Source of the DNA: Polaromonas sp047303325
GTDB lineage: Bacteria > Pseudomonadota > Gammaproteobacteria > Burkholderiales > Burkholderiaceae_C
Direction: 5' to 3'
DNA: 64,000 bases
Assembly (NCBI RefSeq): GCF_047303325.1
Contig: NZ_JBKBEX010000013.1
Coordinates: 62,001 to 126,000, forward strand
Every line of letters begins with the position of its first letter. Position 1 is the stretch's first letter. The notes under the pieces are model-generated. The model ran no database searches. It was not told the origin of the DNA and worked only from the letters and a program-made list of their open reading frames with translations. Position numbers and translations under genes: made by a program. Of this stretch, positions 33,644 through 41,255 are shown piece by piece.

Positions 33644-34441
33644 ATGAATACTCCCACCCCTATTTCCACCGGCAGCATCCCCGAAATCCTGAGCCACGTC
33701 GACGCTGGCGTGATGACCATCACGCTGAACCGCCTGGACAAGAAAAACTCCATCACCTCCGCCATGTACGGCGCCATGGCCGACGCGCTGGAATCGGCCA
33801 ACCATGACGCGGCGGTGCGCGCCGTGGTGATCCAGGGCCATGAAACGATTTTTTCCGCCGGCAACGACATCGCCGATTTTCTGAACAAGCCGCCCGCAAC
33901 GCAGGACTCGCCGGTGTTCCGCTTCCTGCGCGGCATCAGCAGCTTTCCCAAGCCGCTGGTGGCCTCGGTGTGCGGCCCGGCCGTGGGCATAGGCACCACG
34001 CTGCTGCTGCACTGCGACCTGGTGTATGCCGGTGACAATGCTGCTTTCTCCATGCCTTTTGTGAATCTGGGCCTGTGCCCCGAAGCGGCGTCCAGCTTGC
34101 TGGTGCCCCAGCTCATGGGTTACCCACGCGCGGCCGAGGCGTTGCTGCTGGGCGAACCCTTCATGGCCGAGACCGCGCTCGAAATCGGCCTGATCAACCG
34201 CATCGTGCCGCCCACCGAAGCCAATGCGCTGGCACAGCGGCAAGCACAGAAGCTGGTCGCCAAGCCGCTGAGCGCGCTGATGGAAACCAAGCGCCTCATG
34301 AAAAAGGGCAATGCCACCCTGGTGGCCGAGCGCATGGCCGAAGAGGGCGCGAGTTTCGGCCGCATGCTGGGCGAGCCGGCGGCGCGCGAGGCGTTTTCGG
34401 CTTTCCTGGGCAAGCGCAAGCCGGACTTCAGCGAAGTCTGA
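33644..34441 (+). CDS. Enoyl-CoA hydratase/isomerase
   Basis: A 265-residue crotonase-fold enzyme. The oxyanion hole is formed by FSAGNDIADF and CGPAVGIGTTLLLHCDLVYA, and the acidic catalytic residue is in LGLCPEAASS. The single Glu rather than two acidic residues is closer to delta3,delta2-enoyl-CoA isomerases and PaaG-like enzymes than to classic hydratases. It ends the plus-strand fatty-acid cluster and is followed by an 11-bp terminator stem. A role in unsaturated fatty-acid oxidation is likely. Confidence 0.87.
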   Translation: MNTPTPISTGSIPEILSHVDAGVMTITLNRLDKKNSITSAMYGAMADALESANHDAAVRAVVIQGHETIFSAGNDIADFLNKPPATQDSPVFRFLRGISSFPKPLVASVCGPAVGIGTTLLLHCDLVYAGDNAAFSMPFVNLGLCPEAASSLLVPQLMGYPRAAEALLLGEPFMAETALEIGLINRIVPPTEANALAQRQAQKLVAKPLSALMETKRLMKKGNATLVAERMAEEGASFGRMLGEPAAREAFSAFLGKRKPDFSEV

Positions 34442-34447
34442 ATCTTG

Positions 34448-34473
34448 CTCCTTCCCCCCAGCGGGGGAAGGAG
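34448..34473. terminator. Perfect 11-bp hairpin between convergent genes
   Basis: CTCCTTCCCCC and GGGGGAAGGAG around a CAGC loop, six bases after the hydratase stop and 34 bases before the end of the convergent LysR gene. No U-tract follows on either strand, so it may act as a bidirectional stability element or a Rho-assisted terminator. Confidence 0.65.
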
Positions 34474-34506
34474 TCACACGGAAGACAAAGACACCCGCCG
34501 CCGGGT

Positions 34507-35499
34507 CTATGCGGTGCGTTGCCGCCTGGTCGCCGGCTTGCGAGCCTTGGCCTGCGGATCTGATTGCCGGATGGATTCCGCGGTCAGGCGCAGGCAGGCC
34601 ATCAACTGCTCGCTGCTGGGCGTCAAGCGCCGGCCCCGCACGGTGATGAGCCCTATGGGCGGCAGCTCAATCGGAACCTCGATAGCCAGGACATCGAACA
34701 AACCCTCCCGCTGGAAGTGCAGGGCGACCGAGCGCGCCAGGAATCCGGCCGCGTCACGCTGCTGTACAAAGGTGCTCAGTGCCAGGAAGGACGATGTCTC
34801 GATGATGTCGCTGGGCGGGTTCAGGCCGTGGCGGAAAAAAGTCTGTTCGAGCTTCACGCGCAGCGATGCCCAGGGCGGGGGCAGCACGCAGGGCATGCCG
34901 GCCAGGTCGTTCCAGCCCGGTTTTTTTCGGCGCATGAGCGCATGGCCGTGTTTGACCACGGCCACCATGGGCTCGTCGAACAGCGCCTCCGTCACCAGGT
35001 CGGGGGCGGCGTAGCCGGGCTCCAGGCGGCCGACGAACAGGTCCAGCTCGCCCATGCGCAGCCGGGGCAACAGCCGCGTCAGGTCGCCTTCTTCGACCAG
35101 TACGGTCGCCAGGGTTGAACGCTGCTTGAGCAGCTTGACGGCGCCCGCCAGCAGCACGGGCATGGCCACCACCATGGCGCCCACACGCGTGCGTCCGGCC
35201 GCGCCGCTGGCCACGGCGGCAATCTCGTCGCGCGTGCGCTCGTACTCGGCCAGCACCGAACGCGCAAACCGGATCAAGGCCTGGCCGCTGGAGGTCGGCT
35301 CGGTGCCTCGGGTGGAGCGGTCGAACAAGGTCAGCTCAAGCATGCTCTCGACTTCCGAAAGCATTTTCGACACGGCCGGTTGGCTGACCGACAGGAACTC
35401 GGCGGTCCGGCCCAGGTGTCGGAACTGGTCCAGTGCCACCAGCAATTGCAGATGGCGCAGCTTGATGTTGGAACGCAGGGCGCGGTCTATCTGGGTCAT
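34507..35499 (-). CDS. LysR-family regulator
   Basis: A 330-residue LysR protein. The N-terminal HTH (about 15-75: IKLRHLQLLVALDQFRHLGRTAEFLSVSQPAVSKMLSEVE) is of the PcaQ/GbpR/GalR type. The effector domain has VGAMVVAMPVLL, LDLFVGRLEPGYAAPDLVTEALFDEPMVAVVKHGHALMRR. It is divergent from the Bug receptor at 35659, with 159 bp between. It probably activates the receptor, dehydratase, reductase and aldolase run to the right in response to a sugar-acid intermediate. Confidence 0.92.
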   Translation of the reverse strand: MTQIDRALRSNIKLRHLQLLVALDQFRHLGRTAEFLSVSQPAVSKMLSEVESMLELTLFDRSTRGTEPTSSGQALIRFARSVLAEYERTRDEIAAVASGAAGRTRVGAMVVAMPVLLAGAVKLLKQRSTLATVLVEEGDLTRLLPRLRMGELDLFVGRLEPGYAAPDLVTEALFDEPMVAVVKHGHALMRRKKPGWNDLAGMPCVLPPPWASLRVKLEQTFFRHGLNPPSDIIETSSFLALSTFVQQRDAAGFLARSVALHFQREGLFDVLAIEVPIELPPIGLITVRGRRLTPSSEQLMACLRLTAESIRQSDPQAKARKPATRRQRTA

Positions 35500-35508
35500 G
35501 AATCATGT

Positions 35509-35522
35509 TAACCGAAAGGTTA
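35509..35522. promoter_or_regulatory. Inverted repeat TAACC-GAAA-GGTTA upstream of the LysR gene
   Basis: Perfect 5-bp arms with a 4-base spacer, 10 bases upstream of the LysR ATG and in the divergent promoter region. It may be the LysR recognition or autoregulation site; the sequence alone does not exclude chance. Confidence 0.45.
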
Positions 35523-35658
35523 TGAAGTGATTCTGAAATTCGATTAGATTGTTATGAGGAAGGCGACAAGAATCGGGGAACAAAAAAAAACACGACAAGG
35601 GGCAGCAACCGCTGTCTCCAACGCGCTGACAGCGTCCACCCAGAGGCAGACAAACCCC

Positions 35659-36687
35659 ATGAAACCGTCCCCCCGGCTTTCCCCTTCGCTTTCCCTTTCT
35701 TCATTCAGTGCCAGGCGCCGCAGCCTGTTGATCGGCAGTGCCGCGATTGGCGCCGCGGCGCTGACCAAACCTTTGCTTGCCGCCGCCCAGGGCTATCCCG
35801 AGCGGCCCCTGACTTTCATCTGCCCCTGGCCCGCGGGCGGCACCGCCGACCAGTCCATGCGCGCCCTGTGCCAGGTCGCCTCGCGCGTGCTGGGCCAGGC
35901 CATCGCGGTGGAAAACAAGGTGGGTGCTTCCGGCATGATCGGTACCCGGGCCATGGCCTCCGCCAAGCCCGACGGCTACACCATCGGCCAGGTTCCGATT
36001 TCCGTCACGCGCTTTTCGCAGCTGGGTACCTTGCGGCTGGACCCGCTCAAGGATCTGACCTACCTGGCCCGCACCTCGGGCCAGACTTTCGGCATGGCCG
36101 TCCCCGCGGAATCGCGCTTCAAGTCGTTGCAGGAGCTCGTCGCGTTTGCCAAGGCCAACCCCGGCAAGCTGAGTTATGCCCACGCGGGCGTCGGCGGCGC
36201 CACGCATGTGGGCATGGAAGAGTTCGCGCTGGCCGCGGGCATCCAGTTCAACCATGTCCCCTACAAGGGCGGCGCCGAGGCGCTGCAGGCCGTGCTCGGA
36301 GGGCATGTGGACTTGCTGGCCGATTCCAGTTCCTGGGCGCCGCACGTCGAGGCGGGCAAGCTCAGGCTGCTGGCCACCTGGGGCGAACGCCGCGCTTCGC
36401 GGTTCAAGGATGCGCCCACGCTCAAGGAGCTGGGCTACAACGTCGTGGTCGACGCACCCAACGGCATAGGCGCGCCCAAAGGCCTGGACCCGGCCGTCGC
36501 GATGAAGCTGCGCGAGGCCTTCCGTGTGGCCGTGGCCAGCCCCGAGTTCAAGCAGGTGGCTGACAGGATAGACGCGCCGGTGCTTTACCTGGACGGTCCC
36601 GACTACGAAAAATACGTGGCCGCCATGTACCAGAAAGAAACCACCCTGATCGACAAGCTCAGGCTCAAGGAATTGATGAAGAGCTAG
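35659..36687 (+). CDS. Bug/TctC-family receptor with Tat-like signal
   Basis: A 342-residue periplasmic tricarboxylate-type receptor. The N-terminus is Ser/Pro rich and then has ARRRSLLIGSAAIGAAAL, a twin-arginine-like motif, before mature QGYPERPLTFICPWPAGG. Bug motifs include VENKVGASGMIGTRAMASAKPDGY, SYAHAGVGGATHVGMEEFALAAG and HVPYKGGAEALQAVLGGHVD. The frame is open 35 codons upstream, but ATG 35659 gives the expected export signal. No TctAB permease is adjacent. It is divergent from the LysR gene and first of the second sugar-acid locus. Confidence 0.88.
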   Translation: MKPSPRLSPSLSLSSFSARRRSLLIGSAAIGAAALTKPLLAAAQGYPERPLTFICPWPAGGTADQSMRALCQVASRVLGQAIAVENKVGASGMIGTRAMASAKPDGYTIGQVPISVTRFSQLGTLRLDPLKDLTYLARTSGQTFGMAVPAESRFKSLQELVAFAKANPGKLSYAHAGVGGATHVGMEEFALAAGIQFNHVPYKGGAEALQAVLGGHVDLLADSSSWAPHVEAGKLRLLATWGERRASRFKDAPTLKELGYNVVVDAPNGIGAPKGLDPAVAMKLREAFRVAVASPEFKQVADRIDAPVLYLDGPDYEKYVAAMYQKETTLIDKLRLKELMKS

Positions 36688-36716
36688 GAGCTCCGCGTCA
36701 AACGCCGAACGCAACC

Positions 36717-38270
36717 ATGACCGCCATCACCACTTCCGCTACTTCCTCCACCGTCAGCCCGCTGATCCGCCTGCACGCCAACGACAACGTGCTGGTCGCC
36801 AAAACCGCGCTGTCGCTGGGCCAGGAGTTGCCGGAAATCGGCGCGCGCGTGCGCGCGCAGGTGCCGGCGGGACACAAGATCGCGGCCCGTCGCATCGCGC
36901 AGGGCGAGCGTATCCTGAAGTACGACACGGTGATCGGTGTGGCCGCTCGCGACATCGAGGCGGGCGACTATGTGCATTCGCACAATATGGCGCTGGTGGA
37001 TTTTGAACGCGACCCGGCCTTCGGGCAGGACGTGCGGCCGGTGGACTATGTGCCGGAAGCTGATCGCGCGACCTTTATGGGGTTCGTGCGCCCCGACGGC
37101 CGCGTGGGCACCCGCAATTTCATCGGCATCCTGTCCTCGGTCAATTGCTCGGCGACCGTCATCAAGAACATCGCGGCCCACTTCACGCCCGAGCGGCTGG
37201 CGGCCTTTCCGCATGTGGATGGCGTGGCGGCCTTCGCGCAGACCAGCGGCTGCGGCATGTCGTCTCCCAGCGAGCATTTCGACGTGCTGCGCCGCACCCT
37301 GGCCGGCTATGCGCGCCACCCCAACCTGGCCGGTGTGCTGATCGTTGGCCTGGGCTGCGAGCGCAACCAGGTGTCGTCGCTGGTGGAGTCGCAGGGCCTG
37401 GAGACCAGCAAGCTGATGCGCACGATGGTGATGCAGGAGGTCGGCGGCACCCGCGCCACGATAGAGGCCGGTATCGCCTCCGTTCTGGAGATGCTGCCTG
37501 AAGCGAATGCGGCCAGGCGCCAGCCTGTGCCGGCAAGCCACCTGAAGATAGGCCTGGAGTGCGGCGGCTCCGACGGCTTTTCGGGTATCACGGCCAACCC
37601 GGCGCTGGGTGCGGCCATGGACATCCTGGTGCGCCACGGCGGCACCGCCATCCTGTCGGAGACCCCTGAAATCCACGGCGTCGAATACATGCTCACCCGC
37701 CGCGCCGTCACGCCCGAAGTGGGGCAAAAGCTGCTGGACCGGCTGGCCTGGTGGGAAAAATACACGGCGGGCCACAACGCCCAGTTCAACGGCGTGGTGG
37801 GGCACGGCAACCAGGCCGGCGGGCTGGCCAATATCTTTGAGAAATCGCTGGGCTCGGCCATGAAGGGCGGCACCACGCCGCTGCAGGCGGTCTATGAATA
37901 TGCCGAGCCGATCACCCAGAACGGCTTTGTCTTCATGGACTCGCCCGGCTACGACCCGGTAGCCTCGACCGGCCAGATTGCCAGCGGCGCCAACCTGATC
38001 TGCTTTACCACCGGCCGGGGCTCCATGTTCGGCTCCAAGCCGGCGCCCACGATCAAGCTGGCCAGCAACACGCCGATGTTCAAACGCCTTGAAGAAGACA
38101 TGGACATCAACTGCGGCGCCATCCTGGACGGCGAGCTCGATGTCGCGCAGATGGGCCGTCGGATTTTTGAGGAGATCCTGCGCCACGCCTCGGGCGAGCC
38201 GACCAAGAGCGAGGCGCTGGGCCTGGGCGACCATGAATTTGTGCCCTGGCACCTGGGCATCGTCAGCTGA
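36717..38270 (+). CDS. UxaA-family dehydratase, paralogue 2 (diverged)
   Basis: A 517-residue paralogue of the dehydratase at 14056. The SAF domain and core motifs are kept (RPDGRVGTRNFIGILSSVNCSATV, TSGCGMSS, GLGCERNQ, ECGGSDGFSGITANPALG, MDINCGAI). The NNNPSPGNK stretch of the first copy, a conserved loop of UxaA enzymes, is here NGVVGHGNQ, which suggests a different substrate. It is 29 bp after the Bug receptor on the same strand. It probably dehydrates an aldonate or aldarate to a 2-keto-3-deoxy acid that the HpaI-type aldolase downstream would cleave. Confidence 0.87.
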   Translation: MTAITTSATSSTVSPLIRLHANDNVLVAKTALSLGQELPEIGARVRAQVPAGHKIAARRIAQGERILKYDTVIGVAARDIEAGDYVHSHNMALVDFERDPAFGQDVRPVDYVPEADRATFMGFVRPDGRVGTRNFIGILSSVNCSATVIKNIAAHFTPERLAAFPHVDGVAAFAQTSGCGMSSPSEHFDVLRRTLAGYARHPNLAGVLIVGLGCERNQVSSLVESQGLETSKLMRTMVMQEVGGTRATIEAGIASVLEMLPEANAARRQPVPASHLKIGLECGGSDGFSGITANPALGAAMDILVRHGGTAILSETPEIHGVEYMLTRRAVTPEVGQKLLDRLAWWEKYTAGHNAQFNGVVGHGNQAGGLANIFEKSLGSAMKGGTTPLQAVYEYAEPITQNGFVFMDSPGYDPVASTGQIASGANLICFTTGRGSMFGSKPAPTIKLASNTPMFKRLEEDMDINCGAILDGELDVAQMGRRIFEEILRHASGEPTKSEALGLGDHEFVPWHLGIVS

Positions 38271-38420
38271 GCGGCACAACAGCTGTCGACTGCGCATCAA
38301 GCATCCCGCCAGGGGCTGCCCGAGGGGCGGCACATGGCAAGCGGCCGGAGGGCCGGCCGAGGCGATCCGCCTGAAAGGCCCTCGAAGCGCCAGACCGTTT
38401 GAAAAATACACAAGGAGACA

Positions 38421-39428
38421 ATGACCATGCCAAGCCTTACTCCCGCCCTGCGGCGCATCGCCCGCCGCGTGCTGCTGCCGGCCGCCCTGGCCGCCTGCGC
38501 GCTGGGCCCTGCGGCCTACGCGCAGAGCGACTATCCCAACAAACCGCTGACCCTGCTGGTGCCTTACCCCGCCGGCGGTGCCAACGATGCCGTGGCACGC
38601 CTGGTGGGGCAGAAGATGAGCGAGAGCCTCAAGCAGCCGGTCATCATCGACAACCGCCCCGGCGCCGGCACCACCATTGGCACAGCCGCGGCAGCCAAGG
38701 CCGCTCCCGACGGCTACACGCTGGTGCTGGGCTCGCTGGCGAGCCATGCGGTCAGTCCGCACCTCTATGCCAAACCGGGCTATGACGCCATTGCCGACTT
38801 CACGCCCGTGGGCACCATAGGCGTGGTGCCCATGGTGCTGATCGTCGCCAAGGAGTCGCCTTACACCGACCTGCGCTCGCTGGTCGAAGCCGCGCGGCGC
38901 CAGCCGAACGCGCTGAACTATGGTTCTGCCGGCAACGGCTCCCCGCTGCACCTGGCGGCCGAGCTGTTCAAGCAAAGCGCGCATATCCAGATCAGCCATG
39001 TGCCCTACAAGGGCGGCAATGCCCACACCATGGACTTGTTGGGCGGCCGGCTCGACATGATCCTGGATACCTTGACCAGCGCCGCGCCGCTGATCAAGGG
39101 CGGCAAGGTCCGGGCCCTGGCCGTCGCCGCGCCCTCGCGCCTGCCCGAGCTGCCGGGTGTCCCCACTTTTTCGGAGTCGGGCTACCCCGGCTTTGAAGTC
39201 AATGCCTGGTATGCGCTGTACGCACCCGCCAAGACCAGCAAGGAAGTCATCGGCCGCCTCAACGCGGCGCTTGTCGCCGTGCTCAGGCAGCCCGACGTTC
39301 TGGAAAAATTCGGCAACCTGGGCGTGCGGACCCAGCCCGGCCCGCCGCAAGACCTGGCCCGCTTTACCCAGGAGGAATGGGACCGCTACGGCAAGCTCAT
39401 TCTCGCCAGCGGCATCCGCATAGACTGA
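38421..39428 (+). CDS. Bug/TctC-family receptor (orphan)
   Basis: A 335-residue periplasmic receptor with a signal peptide (1-35, ending AYAQ). It has QSDYPNKPLTLLVPYPAGGANDAVARLVGQKM, IDNRPGAGTTIGTAAAAKAAPDGYTLVLGS, YGSAGNGSPLHLAAELFKQSA and PYKGGNAHTMDLLGGRLD. It is preceded by 150 bp without other features apart from a GC-rich GCCGG-type hairpin near 38342-38365 and a good Shine-Dalgarno (AAGGAGA). It is the third Bug receptor in the window and the second of this locus, suggesting two related ligands. Confidence 0.9.
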   Translation: MTMPSLTPALRRIARRVLLPAALAACALGPAAYAQSDYPNKPLTLLVPYPAGGANDAVARLVGQKMSESLKQPVIIDNRPGAGTTIGTAAAAKAAPDGYTLVLGSLASHAVSPHLYAKPGYDAIADFTPVGTIGVVPMVLIVAKESPYTDLRSLVEAARRQPNALNYGSAGNGSPLHLAAELFKQSAHIQISHVPYKGGNAHTMDLLGGRLDMILDTLTSAAPLIKGGKVRALAVAAPSRLPELPGVPTFSESGYPGFEVNAWYALYAPAKTSKEVIGRLNAALVAVLRQPDVLEKFGNLGVRTQPGPPQDLARFTQEEWDRYGKLILASGIRID

Positions 39429-39432
39429 GCCC

Positions 39433-40392
39433 ATGGACGCCACTTTCCAGGTTCTCGTCACCGCTGCCCACTGGGCCCCGTCCGCGCAAGACATCGTGCG
39501 CGGCGCGGGCGGGCAGATCACCTTTCTGCCCGATCCCGTAACTGAAGACGTACTGGCGGCTCAGCTGGCCGCCACAGGCGCGCAGGCTGTGGTGCTACGG
39601 GGCTCCAAGCCCATTTCGGCGCGCGTGCTGGCCGCCGCCCCGGCGCTGAAAATCGTCGCCAAGAACGGCGCGGGCGTTGACAGCGTGGACCTGGCCGCTG
39701 CCCGCCAGCGCGGCGTTGCCGTCGCCGTGGCGCCCGCCGCCAATGCCGATGCCGTGGCTGAGCACGCGCTGGCGCTCATGCTTTCGCTCACGCGGCAACT
39801 CCCCTTGCTTGATGGCATGGTGCGCGGCGGCCGCTGGGTCGACAGCAATTGGCAGGGGCGTGATTTCCGCGGCGCCGTGGTCGGCATCGTGGGCTACGGC
39901 AGCATAGGCCGCAGCACGGCGCGGCTTGCCGCCGCGCTCGGCGCCCGGGTGCTGGTGCTGCGCTCCCATGGGCAGGCGGACAGCCATGCCACGGAGCCCG
40001 ACCTGGACCGCTTCCTGGCGCAGGTCGACATCCTGAGCCTGCACTGCCCGCTGACCGAACGCACGCGCGGCCTGATCGGGCGGCGCGAACTGTCGCTCAT
40101 GCGGCGCGGCGGCCTGCTCATCAATACGGCGCGCGGCCCCGTCGTGGACGAAGCGGCGCTGCTGGAGGCCTTGCAGTCCGGCCAGCTGGAGGGTGCCGGG
40201 CTGGATACCTTCGACACCGAGCCGTTGCCTGCCGGCCACCCGCTGCTGGCCCTGCCCAATGTGCTGCTCACGCCGCATGTCGCGGGTGTCACCCGCAACG
40301 CCGCGCTGCAGGTGGCGAACATCACCGCGCGTAACATCGTGGATTACCTGGCCACCGGCACCTTGCCCGCCCGTCATCTCGTGGCGGCTTGA
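39433..40392 (+). CDS. NAD-dependent D-2-hydroxyacid dehydrogenase
   Basis: A 319-residue D-isomer-specific hydroxyacid dehydrogenase. The Rossmann motif is VGIVGYGSIGRSTARL (about 150-165) and the catalytic triad is intact: Arg in INTARGPVVDE, Glu in DTEPLP, His in TPHVAGVT. It starts 4 bp after the Bug receptor stop, so it is cotranscribed. It may reduce glyoxylate, hydroxypyruvate or a 2-keto acid made by the neighbouring dehydratase/aldolase pair. The sequence is closer to phosphoglycerate-dehydrogenase-like and glyoxylate reductase enzymes than to D-lactate dehydrogenase. Confidence 0.9.
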   Translation: MDATFQVLVTAAHWAPSAQDIVRGAGGQITFLPDPVTEDVLAAQLAATGAQAVVLRGSKPISARVLAAAPALKIVAKNGAGVDSVDLAAARQRGVAVAVAPAANADAVAEHALALMLSLTRQLPLLDGMVRGGRWVDSNWQGRDFRGAVVGIVGYGSIGRSTARLAAALGARVLVLRSHGQADSHATEPDLDRFLAQVDILSLHCPLTERTRGLIGRRELSLMRRGGLLINTARGPVVDEAALLEALQSGQLEGAGLDTFDTEPLPAGHPLLALPNVLLTPHVAGVTRNAALQVANITARNIVDYLATGTLPARHLVAA

Positions 40393-40433
40393 GCCGGCCC
40401 GGCCGCTCCTTTATTTCCGGACCCGACACTTCC

Positions 40434-41237
40434 ATGCCCGCCAACAATTCCTTCAAAACCGCTCTCGCTGCCCGCCGGCCCCAGGTCGGCCTCTGGCTTT
40501 CCATGGCCGATCCCTACCTTGCCGAGGTCAGCGCCACGGCCGGCTTCGACTGGCTGTTGATCGACGGCGAACATGCACCCAACGATGTGCGCAGCACGCT
40601 GGCCGCGCTCCAGGCCGTAGCACCTTATCGCGCACAGCCCGTGGTGCGCGCGGTGGCCGGCGAGGTGCCGCTGGTCAAGCAACTGCTGGACATAGGCGCG
40701 CACAACCTGCTGATCCCCATGGTCGACACGGCCGAGCAGGCGCGTGCCATGGTCAGCGCCACACGTTACCCGCCGCTGGGTATACGCGGGGTCGGCAGCG
40801 CCGTGGGGCGTGCTTCGCGCTGGAGCGCGCGCACCGATTACCTCGATGCGGCGGATGACGAAGTCTGCCTGCTGGTGCAAGCGGAAACCGTGACGGCCCT
40901 GGGCAACCTGGAGGTCATTTGTGCTGTGGAGGGCGTGGACGGCGTTTTTATAGGCCCGGCCGACCTGGCCGCCTCCATGGGTCACCGCGGCAAGCCCGGC
41001 CACCCCGAGGTGCAGGCCGCGATCGAAGGCGCCATGAAAACCATCATCGCTTCGGGCAAGGCGGCGGGCACACTGACCTCGGACCCGGCACTGGCCAGGC
41101 GTTACCTGGCGCTGGGCTGCACGTTTGTGGCCGTCGGCGTCGACGTCCTGGTTTATGCCAATGCCGCCAGGCGCCTGGCTTCGGACCTTGTGCCATCCGG
41201 CGCTGTGCAGCCGGCCGCGCCCGGCGCGGCTTACTGA
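40434..41237 (+). CDS. HpcH/HpaI-type aldolase
   Basis: A 267-residue class II pyruvate aldolase. It has GLWLSMADPYLAEVSATAGFDWLLIDGEHAPND (catalytic His and acidic residues), ARGVGSAVGRASRW-like loop and EGVDGVFIGPADLAASMGHRGKPGHPEV, with metal-binding acidic positions kept. It cleaves 2-keto-3-deoxy or 4-hydroxy-2-keto acids to pyruvate and an aldehyde. A TTG at 40389 extends the frame, but ATG 40434 begins the conserved protein. It is last of the LysR-linked sugar-acid run and convergent with the lysine operon. Confidence 0.9.
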   Translation: MPANNSFKTALAARRPQVGLWLSMADPYLAEVSATAGFDWLLIDGEHAPNDVRSTLAALQAVAPYRAQPVVRAVAGEVPLVKQLLDIGAHNLLIPMVDTAEQARAMVSATRYPPLGIRGVGSAVGRASRWSARTDYLDAADDEVCLLVQAETVTALGNLEVICAVEGVDGVFIGPADLAASMGHRGKPGHPEVQAAIEGAMKTIIASGKAAGTLTSDPALARRYLALGCTFVAVGVDVLVYANAARRLASDLVPSGAVQPAAPGAAY

Positions 41238-41255
41238 TACCAGCCTTCTCAGGCC

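Noticed and set aside
36684..39521. 945-codon minus-strand ORF opposite the UxaA and Bug genes
   Set aside because: It lies antisense to two clearly conserved genes. Long antisense frames are common at high GC because stop codons are rare in the complement of biased codons, and the translation shows no family.
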